From: CAYLQA01 sp964385695
GTDB taxonomy: Bacteria > Desulfobacterota > Desulfobulbia > Desulfobulbales > Desulfurivibrionaceae
DNA: 64,000 nucleotides
Reading direction: 5' to 3'
Assembly: GCA_964385695.1 (NCBI GenBank)
Contig: CAYLQA010000001.1
Coordinates: 62,001 to 126,000, forward strand
A program made the translations under genes and the position numbers. The notes under the pieces are model-generated. The model did no database searches, was not told the origin of the DNA, and was given only the letters and a program-made list of their open reading frames with translations. Shown one piece after another: positions 9,423 to 16,736 of this stretch. How positions within the stretch are numbered: the stretch's first letter is position 1; every line of letters begins with the position of its first letter.

Positions 9423-9665
9423 ATGGATGTAAATGACATTAAACCGGACCAGACCCTGGACACAAAGGGAATGAGCTGTCCCATGCCTTTGTTGAAGACC
9501 AAAAAGGCCATTGGCGCGATCAGTTCAGGTCAGGTTTTGGAGATTCTCGGGACAGATCCGGGGTCAAAAAATGATTTGCCGAATTGGTGCAGTCGCTCAG
9601 GCCACACCTTTCTTGGTGACAGCGAAGACGCTGGATTTTTTAGGTTCTATATCCAAAAGGGATAA
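9423..9665 (+). CDS. TusA-family sulfur-carrier protein
   Basis: An 80-residue TusA/SirA-like protein. The family's active CPxP motif is CPMP at residues 19-22, in the conserved setting D-x-x-G-x-x-C-P-x-P-x-x-x-x-K, and Cys19 is the expected persulfide carrier. TDPGSKNDLPNWC is the usual D-P-x-x-x-x-D-[IL]-P-x-[WF] stretch. Family members pass sulfane sulfur to tRNA thiolation, molybdenum cofactor or dissimilatory sulfur enzymes. No tus, dsr or rhodanese gene is beside it, so the partner is unknown. A second cysteine (CSRSGH) follows the D-P segment, as in many TusA-like proteins from sulfur-metabolising bacteria. The ribosome site AAGGGAGG is well placed. It converges with the LD-carboxypeptidase gene. 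Confidence 0.9.
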   Translation: MDVNDIKPDQTLDTKGMSCPMPLLKTKKAIGAISSGQVLEILGTDPGSKNDLPNWCSRSGHTFLGDSEDAGFFRFYIQKG

Positions 9666-9732
9666 GCAGTTTTTTTAGAGAAGAACACGTGAAGACTAAG
9701 TAGGGTGTTTTTCTTGCTGCAGGAACGGTAGG

Positions 9733-9769
9733 CAAGGGGGAGAGGGCCTTTGAGAGGGGCTCCCCCTTG
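9733..9769. terminator. long-loop hairpin between convergent genes
   Basis: CAAGGGGGAG (9733-9742) and CTCCCCCTTG (9760-9769) are perfect 10-base arms around a 17-base loop, ending two bases from the ldcA-like stop codon. There is no T-run on either strand, so it is a termination- or stability-type hairpin rather than a classical intrinsic terminator. Confidence 0.5.
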
Positions 9770-9771
9770 TC

Positions 9772-10680
9772 CTATCCCCAGCCTAAGTTTAAAAGTCCAC
9801 TACTCGAATCAAGTTGAACCGTGCCGCCAAGGGGCAGGGGAATATTCTGTTTTCCGTGGCCGACCGGCAACCTTGCCCAGATCGGGTAATCATACTCTGC
9901 GGCCAGCTCCAAGGTGCGCTGCCAGATATGCTCGGGTTCTCCGCAATCGGAAAAAGAGCCGAGTAAAATTCCATTGAGTTCTCTCAGTTTCCCGCTCGCT
10001 CGAAGATGCGTGAGCAGGCGGTCGATTCGATAAGGCGCCTCTCCGATATCTTCCAGAAGCAGAATAGCGTTTTGCCACTGCGGCTCATATGGAGTGCCGA
10101 TCAAATGAGCGAGGTTGGTGAGATTGCCGCCAATGAGATGCCCCTGGCTGCTTCCGCCCTGAAGGATTTCCACCCCCTTGAATTTGACCTTATTTCCATG
10201 CCGCCCTGCAAGCAGATCAAAAAAAGCGGCCTGTGTTTCGCTGTCCGACTTGGCCAAGGTCGTAAGCATGGGCCCGTGAAAGGTAACAAGCCCGCAGGAC
10301 TGGCTGATGGAGTTGAGCAGGACGGTCAGATCGGAAAAACCAATGAACATCTTGGCCTGCTGACGCATAAGATCAAAATCAAAATGTTCCATGAGCCGCA
10401 ATGAGCCATAGCCTCCGCGCACCGCTAAGAGGGCCTTGACCTGCGGATCCCGCCACATGTCGTACATCTCATCCAGCCTGGCCTTATCACTGCCGGCAAG
10501 GTAGCCTTCCCGGCGCAGGATATCCCGCTGGTACTTGACTTCAAACCCCATCTCCTTGAGCAAATGGACCCCGGCGGCAAACTCCTCCTCCTTAATGACC
10601 GGCCCAGCCGGTGCGACCAAACCGATGGTCTCTCCATTTTTGAGAAAAGGCGGGAACTTTGTCTTAGTTGTTGCGTTCAT
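9772..10680 (-). CDS. LD-carboxypeptidase (peptidase family S66, LdcA/MccF-like)
   Basis: A 302-residue serine peptidase of family S66. Members remove the terminal D-Ala from murein tetrapeptides (LdcA) or cleave microcin C-type amides (MccF). The catalytic residues expected for the family are visible: nucleophile Ser116 in FIGFSDLTVLL, Glu210 in LLLEDIGEAPYRIDR and His275 in LPVGHGKQN. RGGYGSLRL near residue 89 is also diagnostic. The gene starts 17 bases inside the 3' end of coaX, so the two are co-transcribed and probably translationally coupled. Cytoplasmic peptidoglycan recycling is the more likely role, since no microcin genes are near. Confidence 0.9.
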   Translation of the reverse strand: MNATTKTKFPPFLKNGETIGLVAPAGPVIKEEEFAAGVHLLKEMGFEVKYQRDILRREGYLAGSDKARLDEMYDMWRDPQVKALLAVRGGYGSLRLMEHFDFDLMRQQAKMFIGFSDLTVLLNSISQSCGLVTFHGPMLTTLAKSDSETQAAFFDLLAGRHGNKVKFKGVEILQGGSSQGHLIGGNLTNLAHLIGTPYEPQWQNAILLLEDIGEAPYRIDRLLTHLRASGKLRELNGILLGSFSDCGEPEHIWQRTLELAAEYDYPIWARLPVGHGKQNIPLPLGGTVQLDSSSGLLNLGWG

Positions 10681-11434
10681 AGAGAATATGAAGACCTTTG
10701 AGGGTGAGCATCACATCTGTTTCGTCAATGCTTTCGGCATAGGGGGCGATAAGGGGTGCCATGCCTCCTGTTGCAATAACCTTGGGAGCGTCCGGAGCCA
10801 TCTGCTCTTTAATGCGTTTGACCAATCCGTCCACCATGGAGCCGTAACCAAAGAGGATGCCGGATTTAATGGCATGGACCGTATTGGTGCCGATTGCCGT
10901 GGGGGGCGGGGTGGAGATGTCCACCTGGGGCAGTTTGGCCGTGCGGCTGCCAAGGGCCTCCATGGAAATACCCAGGCCCGGGGCGATGACGCCGCCCAGA
11001 TAGGCACCCTGGGCGGAAACGCAGTCCCAGGTGATGGCGGTGCCAAAGTCGACGATGATAAGCGGGCTGTTGTGCTCGCTAAAGGCGGCAACGGAATTGA
11101 CCAGGCGGTCCGCCCCGATTTCTTGGGGATTGTCGATCAGGACCTGCATATCGGTATTCACGTTTTCACCCACCACCAGGGGAAGGACACCGAGGAATTT
11201 TTTGGTAAAAGCGGCCCAGGCAGCCTGCATGGCAGGTACCACGCTGGAGATGATTACACCGTTGATATCGGTAAAGTGCAGATCCTCCATGGTGAAAAGG
11301 CCGTGGAAGAGTGAGGCCAGCTCATCGACAGTGTTGCTTTTTTCGGTTTTGGTCCGCCAGTGACAACGAAGTTTATTATCCTGAAAAACTCCGATCACCA
11401 TATGGGTGTTGCCCACATCTATAGCCAGGAGCAT
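10664..11434 (-). CDS. coaX: type III pantothenate kinase
   Basis: First step of coenzyme A synthesis (pantothenate to 4'-phosphopantothenate) by the CoaX fold of the acetate-kinase/Hsp70 superfamily. It has 256 residues, normal length. The phosphate-binding segment IDVGNTHMVIG is at residues 5-15, GADRLVNSVAA carries the pantothenate-site Asp-Arg pair, and VDFGTAITWD is the second phosphate loop. GGVIAPG and ATGGMA are also conserved. Type III enzymes resist feedback by CoA and need a monovalent cation. Its end overlaps the S66 peptidase start by 17 bases. Confidence 0.95.
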   Translation of the reverse strand: MLLAIDVGNTHMVIGVFQDNKLRCHWRTKTEKSNTVDELASLFHGLFTMEDLHFTDINGVIISSVVPAMQAAWAAFTKKFLGVLPLVVGENVNTDMQVLIDNPQEIGADRLVNSVAAFSEHNSPLIIVDFGTAITWDCVSAQGAYLGGVIAPGLGISMEALGSRTAKLPQVDISTPPPTAIGTNTVHAIKSGILFGYGSMVDGLVKRIKEQMAPDAPKVIATGGMAPLIAPYAESIDETDVMLTLKGLHILYERNN

Positions 11435-11548
11435 ATTGAATTCTCGCTATGAATATTGCATGGTTAATGGAAACAATGTATGTAATATTACAGGAAAAAT
11501 AAGACGTTGTCCATGTGCAAAGGCTGGGGTTAAATAAGGATTATACAA

Positions 11549-11869
11549 GTGGAAAAATATATCCAGGTCATCACCTCTGTGGAGAAAAAGGAAGACGGCG
11601 AGACAATTGCAAAGGGATTGCTTGAAAAACGTCTTGCAGCCTGTGTGCAGGTTCTTGGCCCCATGACCAGCTATTTCTGGTGGCAGGGCAAGATCGATAC
11701 GGCCGGAGAATATCTCTGCCTGATTAAAACCAAGAAGGCCCTGTACCCTAAGGTGGAAGCGGTCATTAAAGAGATGCACCCCTATGAGGTGGCCGAGATT
11801 CTTGCCACTGAGATTTGCGTCGGCAGCAAAGAGTATCTTGCCTGGGTAGATAACGAGGTTTCAGAATAG
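11549..11869 (+). CDS. cutA: CutA1-like divalent-cation tolerance protein
   Basis: A 106-residue CutA1 protein, normally a very stable cytoplasmic trimer with a ferredoxin-like fold. The signature KRLAACVQVLGPMTSYFWWQGKI and the MHPYEVAEI motif are intact, including the conserved Cys in A-A-C-V. The start is GTG 11549 with AAGGA about 9 bases upstream. The family was named for copper tolerance in E. coli, but its molecular role is unsettled; copper binding and signalling roles have been proposed. The next gene, a cysteine-rich zinc-ribbon protein, begins 3 bases after the stop, so they form an operon. Confidence 0.93.
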   Translation: MEKYIQVITSVEKKEDGETIAKGLLEKRLAACVQVLGPMTSYFWWQGKIDTAGEYLCLIKTKKALYPKVEAVIKEMHPYEVAEILATEICVGSKEYLAWVDNEVSE

Positions 11870-11872
11870 GTC

Positions 11873-12076
11873 ATGCCCGAAGAGAAAAAAGAAAAACGGA
11901 GAAGACGCAGAAAAAAGGAGTTTCAGTGCAACTGCTGTAAAGAGAAAAAGCCCTTTTGCTGGAACTGCCCCTGTGGTTTTCAGATTTGCGATGAATGTTT
12001 TCAGGAAAATAAATGGGGAATCACCAATGGGCCCACCTGGATCTGCCCTGACTGCGGTCGGGTGAGGATGGTGTAA
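11873..12076 (+). CDS. small ten-cysteine zinc-ribbon protein
   Basis: A 67-residue protein with a highly basic N-terminus (about eleven Lys/Arg in the first 15 residues) followed by ten cysteines. They are arranged as C-x-C-C, C-x-x-C-x-C, C-x-x-C and a final CPDCG knuckle. That pattern would hold two zinc ions, or possibly iron-sulfur. I do not recognise a named family. The basic tail suggests nucleic-acid binding, but this is inference. It starts 3 bases after cutA, with which it is surely co-transcribed, and the PilZ gene follows 56 bases later. Confidence 0.75.
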   Translation: MPEEKKEKRRRRRKKEFQCNCCKEKKPFCWNCPCGFQICDECFQENKWGITNGPTWICPDCGRVRMV

Positions 12077-12132
12077 ACGAAACTTGTTTGGTATAATCAA
12101 CTCAACTATTGTCTGATATTCCGAGGGGGAAT

Positions 12133-12495
12133 ATGGTGAAACTTCCAAAGAAAGACAGCAGGCTTTGTAAACGCTTCCCCGTTGAAGACGGGGTGATTGA
12201 TTTCGACTCTGTCCTGGGGGAGATTATCGATATCAGCTTTTCCGGCCTTGCCTTTCGTTACAGTGCCTTTGACGAGGTGGCGGAGTCGGCCACGGAGTTC
12301 GGTGCGATTTTTGGTGGGGGCGAGGTTTTTCTTGATAATATTCCCCTGCGCAGCACAAACGATATTATCGAAGCCCCAGCAGCTGACTCGATGAATCCGG
12401 ACATGCGTCGCCGCGGCTTGGCCTTTGGTACCCTCACACCCGAAGAACTGGCGCAACTGGCCCGCTTTATTAAGCAGCACACCAAGGAAAAATAG
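12133..12495 (+). CDS. PilZ-domain c-di-GMP receptor
   Basis: A 120-residue single-domain protein. Both c-di-GMP-binding motifs of PilZ are intact: R-x-x-x-R as RLCKR (Arg10 and Arg14) and [D/N]-x-S-x-x-G as DISFSG (Asp33 to Gly38). The C-terminal R-R-x-G-x-x-F-x-x-L-x-x-x-x-x-x-x-L segment also fits PilZ. I chose ATG 12133 because GAGGGG lies 5 bases upstream; a TTG at 12109 would add 8 residues with no ribosome site. Single-domain PilZ proteins carry the c-di-GMP signal to a partner such as a motility or polysaccharide machine; none is encoded next to it. A GGDEF enzyme that could supply the signal is at 310-2736. Confidence 0.85.
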   Translation: MVKLPKKDSRLCKRFPVEDGVIDFDSVLGEIIDISFSGLAFRYSAFDEVAESATEFGAIFGGGEVFLDNIPLRSTNDIIEAPAADSMNPDMRRRGLAFGTLTPEELAQLARFIKQHTKEK

Positions 12496-12510
12496 GGGCT
12501 ACCTTTCTCG

Positions 12511-13341
12511 TTATCTGTTTGACAGATAATGTGCCAAAGGGCCGTTTCCCCGGCCCAATTTCAAACCACTGCTTTTTTCAAGAAGATCCGCTACCAGTGC
12601 CGATGCTTGCGCAAATGATTTTTTATGGGAGTGACCCAGGCAGCGGTATGCTGCGTAAGCAGAGGCAAAGGTGCAGCCGGTTCCGTGGCTGTTGGCAGTC
12701 TCAATCCTGGAGTGGGTTGCGGTCAGGTGCTTGAGCTCTCTTTCGCCACGTAAGAAAAGATGATCAACAACAGTTTTTGCCTCCTCGTTGAGATGGCCGC
12801 CGGTCAGAACCAAGGCCTCAAGTTTCGGCAAGGTGTCTAGGAGGGAGTGGGCCGCCTTGGTGGCTGAGGCCAGATCGCAAACGGGCAGGCTACTGAGTTG
12901 GGCAAGTTCCGCGAGGTTGGGGGTGAGCACTGTGGCCCGACTTACAAGCGATTGCATGAACAGGACCAGATCGTTCTTTGCGAGCAGGGCAGCGCCGTCA
13001 CTGGCCTTGAGCACCGGGTCGCATATCAAATCGCCTGTAAAATCGTCCAGCGCGTCGGTGATTGCCTGGGCAATGGCAGCCGTACCGATCATGCCGGTCT
13101 TGACTTGGGTGACGGATTGGTCTTCAAGCACGAGCCGAATCTGTTGTTTTACAAATTCCGGCTCAACAGGAGTCGTGGCAAGCACCCCCATGCTGTTTTG
13201 GGCCGTCAGGCAGGTGATGGCTGCGGCGCCATAAACACCGAGGCTGGTAAATGTTTTAAGATCCGCCTGGATACCGGCCCCGCCCGAAGGATCGGAACCG
13301 GCAATGGATAGTACTGTACGTTCGCAGGCCGCGGTTTGCAT
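12511..13341 (-). CDS. thiD: hydroxymethylpyrimidine/phosphomethylpyrimidine kinase
   Basis: A 276-residue ribokinase-fold enzyme that phosphorylates HMP and HMP-P in thiamine synthesis. GSDPSGGAGIQADLKTF near the N-terminus is the ThiD signature and GTGCTFASA near the end holds the catalytic Asp-equivalent/anion hole region. DPVLKASDGAALL is also typical (the usual DPVMVAKSGDxLL). It is 14 bases downstream of slyD on the same strand. No thiC, thiE or thiamine riboswitch is visible nearby. Confidence 0.95.
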   Translation of the reverse strand: MQTAACERTVLSIAGSDPSGGAGIQADLKTFTSLGVYGAAAITCLTAQNSMGVLATTPVEPEFVKQQIRLVLEDQSVTQVKTGMIGTAAIAQAITDALDDFTGDLICDPVLKASDGAALLAKNDLVLFMQSLVSRATVLTPNLAELAQLSSLPVCDLASATKAAHSLLDTLPKLEALVLTGGHLNEEAKTVVDHLFLRGERELKHLTATHSRIETANSHGTGCTFASAYAAYRCLGHSHKKSFAQASALVADLLEKSSGLKLGRGNGPLAHYLSNR

Positions 13342-13355
13342 CGGAACCGGGAAAA

Positions 13356-13880
13356 TTAGTTGGTGCTTTTGGAGCCCGGGGCAGGGCCGCCGGCATTGGG
13401 CAAGATGTGGCCGCCGTCATCACCGGTCTCTGTCGTCAGGGCGCCCTCGATATCATGCAGGGTGATTTTGAAGGTCAATGTTTGCCCGGCCAACGGGTGG
13501 TTGAAGTCCACTTTGACCTCATCGCCTTCTACGCTGACAACCGTGGCCGGCACCTGGTGTTCTTCTCCGTCACGCTCAACGTTCATGCCTACGACCATGT
13601 TGGGTTGCAAATCCCGATCACCGAAACTTGATTTGGGGAAGTTTTGAACCAACCCCTCGTCACGTTTGCCAAAGGCTGCCTCCGGTGGCACCTTGATTCC
13701 TTTTTGCTCGCCCATCTTCATCCCGATGCAGGCCTTTTCAAAGGCAGGGAAAACCTCACCGCTTCCAAGTAAAAAGGTGAGAGGGTCGTCGGCGCTTTTT
13801 GCGTCAAAGACCTCGCCGTTTTCCAGTAGGCCTTCATAAATCACGGTGATGATGTCGTTTTCTTGTGCAACACGGTCCAT
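13356..13880 (-). CDS. slyD: FKBP-type peptidyl-prolyl isomerase (SlyD-like)
   Basis: A 174-residue SlyD-type FKBP with its insert-in-flap chaperone domain. VIYEGLLENGEVFDAK begins the FKBP core and FLLGSGEVFPAFEKACIGMKMGE is the flap, while FNHPLAGQTLTFKI closes the fold. The insert covers about residues 75-125. In E. coli SlyD also delivers nickel to HypB for [NiFe] hydrogenase, through a His/Cys-rich tail. Here the tail (GDDGGHILPNAGGPAPGSKSTN) has only one His, so strong nickel storage is unlikely. AAGGAG is 8 bases before ATG 13880. Confidence 0.93.
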   Translation of the reverse strand: MDRVAQENDIITVIYEGLLENGEVFDAKSADDPLTFLLGSGEVFPAFEKACIGMKMGEQKGIKVPPEAAFGKRDEGLVQNFPKSSFGDRDLQPNMVVGMNVERDGEEHQVPATVVSVEGDEVKVDFNHPLAGQTLTFKITLHDIEGALTTETGDDGGHILPNAGGPAPGSKSTN

Positions 13881-13958
13881 AGCGGAACTCCTTTATATAA
13901 ATTTCAAAAAATAATGATCTGTTGAGAACTGCAATAATAAGTCGCGATTGCGGCGGGG

Positions 13959-14174
13959 TCAAGTGCGGCTTTGATGCCACTTGAGGACAAGCAGGCAGAA
14001 AGGGGCCAAATGAAAGAAAAGATCAAAGATGTCAAGTGGCCTACTCAGGGTGCCGTTTTGCAGCATTTTAAGCTTTTCAAGCACATGGGGCATGGGCTGA
14101 AAGGGCGTAAGCAGCATGAAGGCGGCCAGAAAGATCAGGGCCGGGTAAGGGATTTGCCTGAGAAAGTTGCCCAT
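13959..14174 (-). CDS. small two-helix membrane protein
   Basis: A 71-residue protein with two hydrophobic helices, IPYPALIFLAAFMLLTPF (about 8-25) and DLFFHLAPFCLLVLKW (about 51-66). Between them is the conserved-looking segment PHVLEKLKMLQNGTLSRPLDIFD. From memory, this layout occurs in a group of very small proteobacterial proteins often labelled, probably wrongly, as RND transporters; I could not verify this. It lies 8 bases after the stop of the large helical protein on the same strand, and upstream of slyD, so an operon is likely. The ribosome site is weak, which suits translational coupling. Confidence 0.65.
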   Translation of the reverse strand: MGNFLRQIPYPALIFLAAFMLLTPFQPMPHVLEKLKMLQNGTLSRPLDIFDLFFHLAPFCLLVLKWHQSRT

Positions 14175-14182
14175 GGGAAAAA

Positions 14183-15685
14183 TTAGATTTGCGAACTATC
14201 CAAATTTGCCGTGCGTACCTCAAGTTTTGCCACCAGGCGGCCAAGGGTGATTTTTTGTACGCCCAAGCTTTTATCATCGTCATCGGCTATGGTTGAGACG
14301 CCGTCCACCTCCATGGAATGGACATACTTTTCAAGACGACCACCATGTTCGACCAGGGCTGCCTTCATGATTTTAAAAAGCCCTTTGTAGGGAAATGGGC
14401 GCTCGTAAGCTGCGAGTTTATCATCCAAAAAGATCTGCAAACGTTGCACGTCCGCCGGGGTGTCGCCGTAGTAAACTTCGCAGCTGTTGATGACATCGAT
14501 AATTTTACGGTGCACATCTTCAGACTTGAGGGCCTGATGCCCGCCAATGGAACTGAAAAGAAGTTTGACCGCCCGGACAAAGCCTGAAAAGCCCATGAAA
14601 AAGTCCGCTGTTTTTTCCGCCGCCAACCTGGATGGGTTTAAAATGGAGTCCGGTTCGCTGAGGCGCTGGCGAAACCGGACGATAACCTTGTCTAAGATTG
14701 TCTCCCGCAGGGCGCGAACCTCCTGCAGGATTATGGGAATCATTTTCAGCGGCTGAGAGCCGGAGACTTTATGCCTCAGACCGATCAAAGACTGGGCCAG
14801 ATCCCTGGCCAAAGTGGGAAGTTGCTTTAAGACATCATTGGCCGGAGCAGCTTTGAGCTTGGCAAGTTCCTTTAAAATTTTTTCAATGGATCCAAACTCA
14901 CCGGGAAGATGCTGGCAAAAGCCTTCGATATATTGTTTGACCTGATCCGTAGCACGGAGTCCCACAAGAATTTGATGGTCGATAATTGCTCCGGTAAGGC
15001 CGGGAAAAGGCTCAATATCGATATCTTTGAGTTGTTTTTCAAGGTTGGTGGCATAGAGCAGGTAGGCGTTGAAGCTGGCCTTGTTGCTCTTGCCCTGGTC
15101 TTTGACCGTGCGGTAAAAGCGGAAACCCTCGTCAACCAGGGCGCTATGGGTTTTTTTGCTTTCTCTGGCAAGGGGGAGCAGCCCGGCAAGGCTGAGGTTT
15201 CTGCGCAGGGTTTTATCCGCCTCCATGAGCGCTTTTATATGCTGGTGCCAGGTCTGTAGGAGTTGCTTAAAGGAAGAGCAGTTGCGGATAATGAGTTCTA
15301 CTTTTTTTTGAGTCTGCTCCGGGCTTGCGGTTTTTCTACGAATATCGATTTGCAGGGCGCCCAGTTCATTTTCACACTTTTCGATGTGGTTTAAAAGATC
15401 CTTGGCCTCATCAGGGTGATGATCCCGCGCATCGGAAAGAGTTGTGTCAAGGCCTACAGAAGCAATAAGGTCTGCCTGGCGCTCGAAATTCGTGCTTCTC
15501 CATTGGGTGACTTTCGGATCCGCCGGCAGGGTGTAGATCTCTTTACGGTATGCCTGCAGGGTTTCCTTGGTTCGGGCAATGAGCTGGATGGACTCCTGGT
15601 AGGGATCGGCAGCGGGAGCGGTTTTCTCCTCTGCCTGCAGGACGGGCTCGGGTTGTTTTTCTGTATGATCGACGGTTTCCGACAT
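14183..15685 (-). CDS. unrecognised ~500-residue helical protein
   Basis: I do not recognise a family. It is a soluble protein of 500 residues with no signal peptide or membrane helix. After an acidic, Pro/Glu-rich N-terminus (about 35 residues), nearly the whole chain looks alpha-helical, with coiled-coil-like stretches such as HIEKCENELGALQIDIRRK. The C-terminus has an acidic DDDDKSLG turn. No catalytic or metal motif is visible. ATG 15685 is preferred over an upstream TTG at 15691. The gene leads a minus-strand group with the 71-residue membrane protein 8 bases behind it. A scaffold, tether or cytoskeleton-like role would fit its composition, but that is only inference. Confidence 0.75.
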   Translation of the reverse strand: MSETVDHTEKQPEPVLQAEEKTAPAADPYQESIQLIARTKETLQAYRKEIYTLPADPKVTQWRSTNFERQADLIASVGLDTTLSDARDHHPDEAKDLLNHIEKCENELGALQIDIRRKTASPEQTQKKVELIIRNCSSFKQLLQTWHQHIKALMEADKTLRRNLSLAGLLPLARESKKTHSALVDEGFRFYRTVKDQGKSNKASFNAYLLYATNLEKQLKDIDIEPFPGLTGAIIDHQILVGLRATDQVKQYIEGFCQHLPGEFGSIEKILKELAKLKAAPANDVLKQLPTLARDLAQSLIGLRHKVSGSQPLKMIPIILQEVRALRETILDKVIVRFRQRLSEPDSILNPSRLAAEKTADFFMGFSGFVRAVKLLFSSIGGHQALKSEDVHRKIIDVINSCEVYYGDTPADVQRLQIFLDDKLAAYERPFPYKGLFKIMKAALVEHGGRLEKYVHSMEVDGVSTIADDDDKSLGVQKITLGRLVAKLEVRTANLDSSQI

Positions 15686-15971
15686 GGGCAAAATGCTAGT
15701 TCATGTTTAATGTCTGAATCGTTGTATCTGGCTAGAATAACAATGAAAAAAATAGGCGGGGTGAACTTCCTCGCACCTGTACCATCCACCATATTGAAAA
15801 TAATAGTCAATTTTTCGGCAATGTGCTACTTTCTTTATTCTTCTGAAATCGTAAATAATTTTGATTGCGGCGTCAGCTCTTAATGGGCGGCTTTGGTTCC
15901 TGATTGGTGTCCCGGCCGTGCTGCTTTTTTAGGTCACAGCCTTTATTCACCCTCTTACTTGGCGACTCTTC

Positions 15972-16736
15972 ATGCGCGTTGAACAATTTGCCACAGGCGA
16001 CTCCCTGATGCATCGATTTGATCCACGCTGCAAAATTGTGCTTGGGGCCCTGTTTTCTCTCGTGGTGGCAACAAGTTCAAGCTTACTTGTCGCGGCCCTT
16101 GGCCTTGGGGCTGCCAGTCTCTTTGTTGCCGGAGCGCGCCTTTCTTGGGTGTTGGTATTCAGACGGCTTGTCGTGGTCAATTTATTCAACCTGTTTCTCT
16201 GGCTCATTATGCCGCTGAGCCATGGAGGACCAGCGCTCTTTAGCCTGGCCGGAATCAGCTTTTCCGCTGCCGGGATTTCTCTGGCCGGGTTGGTGACGAT
16301 CAAGGCAAACGCTATTTTTCTCGCCCTTGTCGCCTTGGTTGCCACATCACCCTTGGTTGCCGTGGGGCAGGCCCTCGGACGACTGGGTGTGCCGGACAAA
16401 TTCGTGCACCTGCTTCTCTTTACCTTTCGCTATATTCATGTCATAGAGCTTGAGTGGCAGCGCCTTTTTCAGGCCGCCCAGGTGCGGGGGTTCCGGCCAA
16501 AGGCCAATATGCATACCTACAGGACCTATGCTTACATGGTCGGAATGTTGTTGGTGAAAAGTTTTTCCAGGTCCAAACGGGTCTATGAGGCCATGCTCTG
16601 CCGAGGTTTTCAAGGCCGGCTGTATAGCCTGCATGAATTTTCACTGGCCGGTCGGGATATCTTTTTGTCACTGGTGTTGCTGGGCGGAATCAGCGGATTA
16701 ATGTGGATGGAATGGCTACAGAAAACAACCTTATAG
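15972..16736 (+). CDS. cbiQ: ECF transporter T component (CbiQ/NikQ-like)
   Basis: A 254-residue membrane protein, the energy-coupling transmembrane subunit of a cobalt- or nickel-type ECF importer. It has about five hydrophobic helices. Two cytoplasmic coupling motifs are visible, AAQVRGFRP and EAMLCRGFQG, the paired A-R-G-type sequences that dock onto the ATPases. The following ATPase gene overlaps its end by 34 bases. No substrate-binding subunit (CbiM, CbiN, NikM or NikN) is found in the 280 bases upstream or anywhere in the window. I place the substrate as Ni or Co by family and by the His-rich tail of its ATPase. Confidence 0.9.
   Translation: MRVEQFATGDSLMHRFDPRCKIVLGALFSLVVATSSSLLVAALGLGAASLFVAGARLSWVLVFRRLVVVNLFNLFLWLIMPLSHGGPALFSLAGISFSAAGISLAGLVTIKANAIFLALVALVATSPLVAVGQALGRLGVPDKFVHLLLFTFRYIHVIELEWQRLFQAAQVRGFRPKANMHTYRTYAYMVGMLLVKSFSRSKRVYEAMLCRGFQGRLYSLHEFSLAGRDIFLSLVLLGGISGLMWMEWLQKTTL

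Noticed and set aside
12511..12529. Perfect 8-base hairpin TTATCTGT/ACAGATAA at the convergent end of the PilZ and thiD genes.
   Set aside because: It lies within the last thiD codons, has only a 3-base loop and no T-run; not called a terminator.
15692..15971. Possible cobalamin or nickel-cobalt riboswitch before cbiQ.
   Set aside because: No B12-box-like or NiCo-type pattern is visible in these 280 bases.
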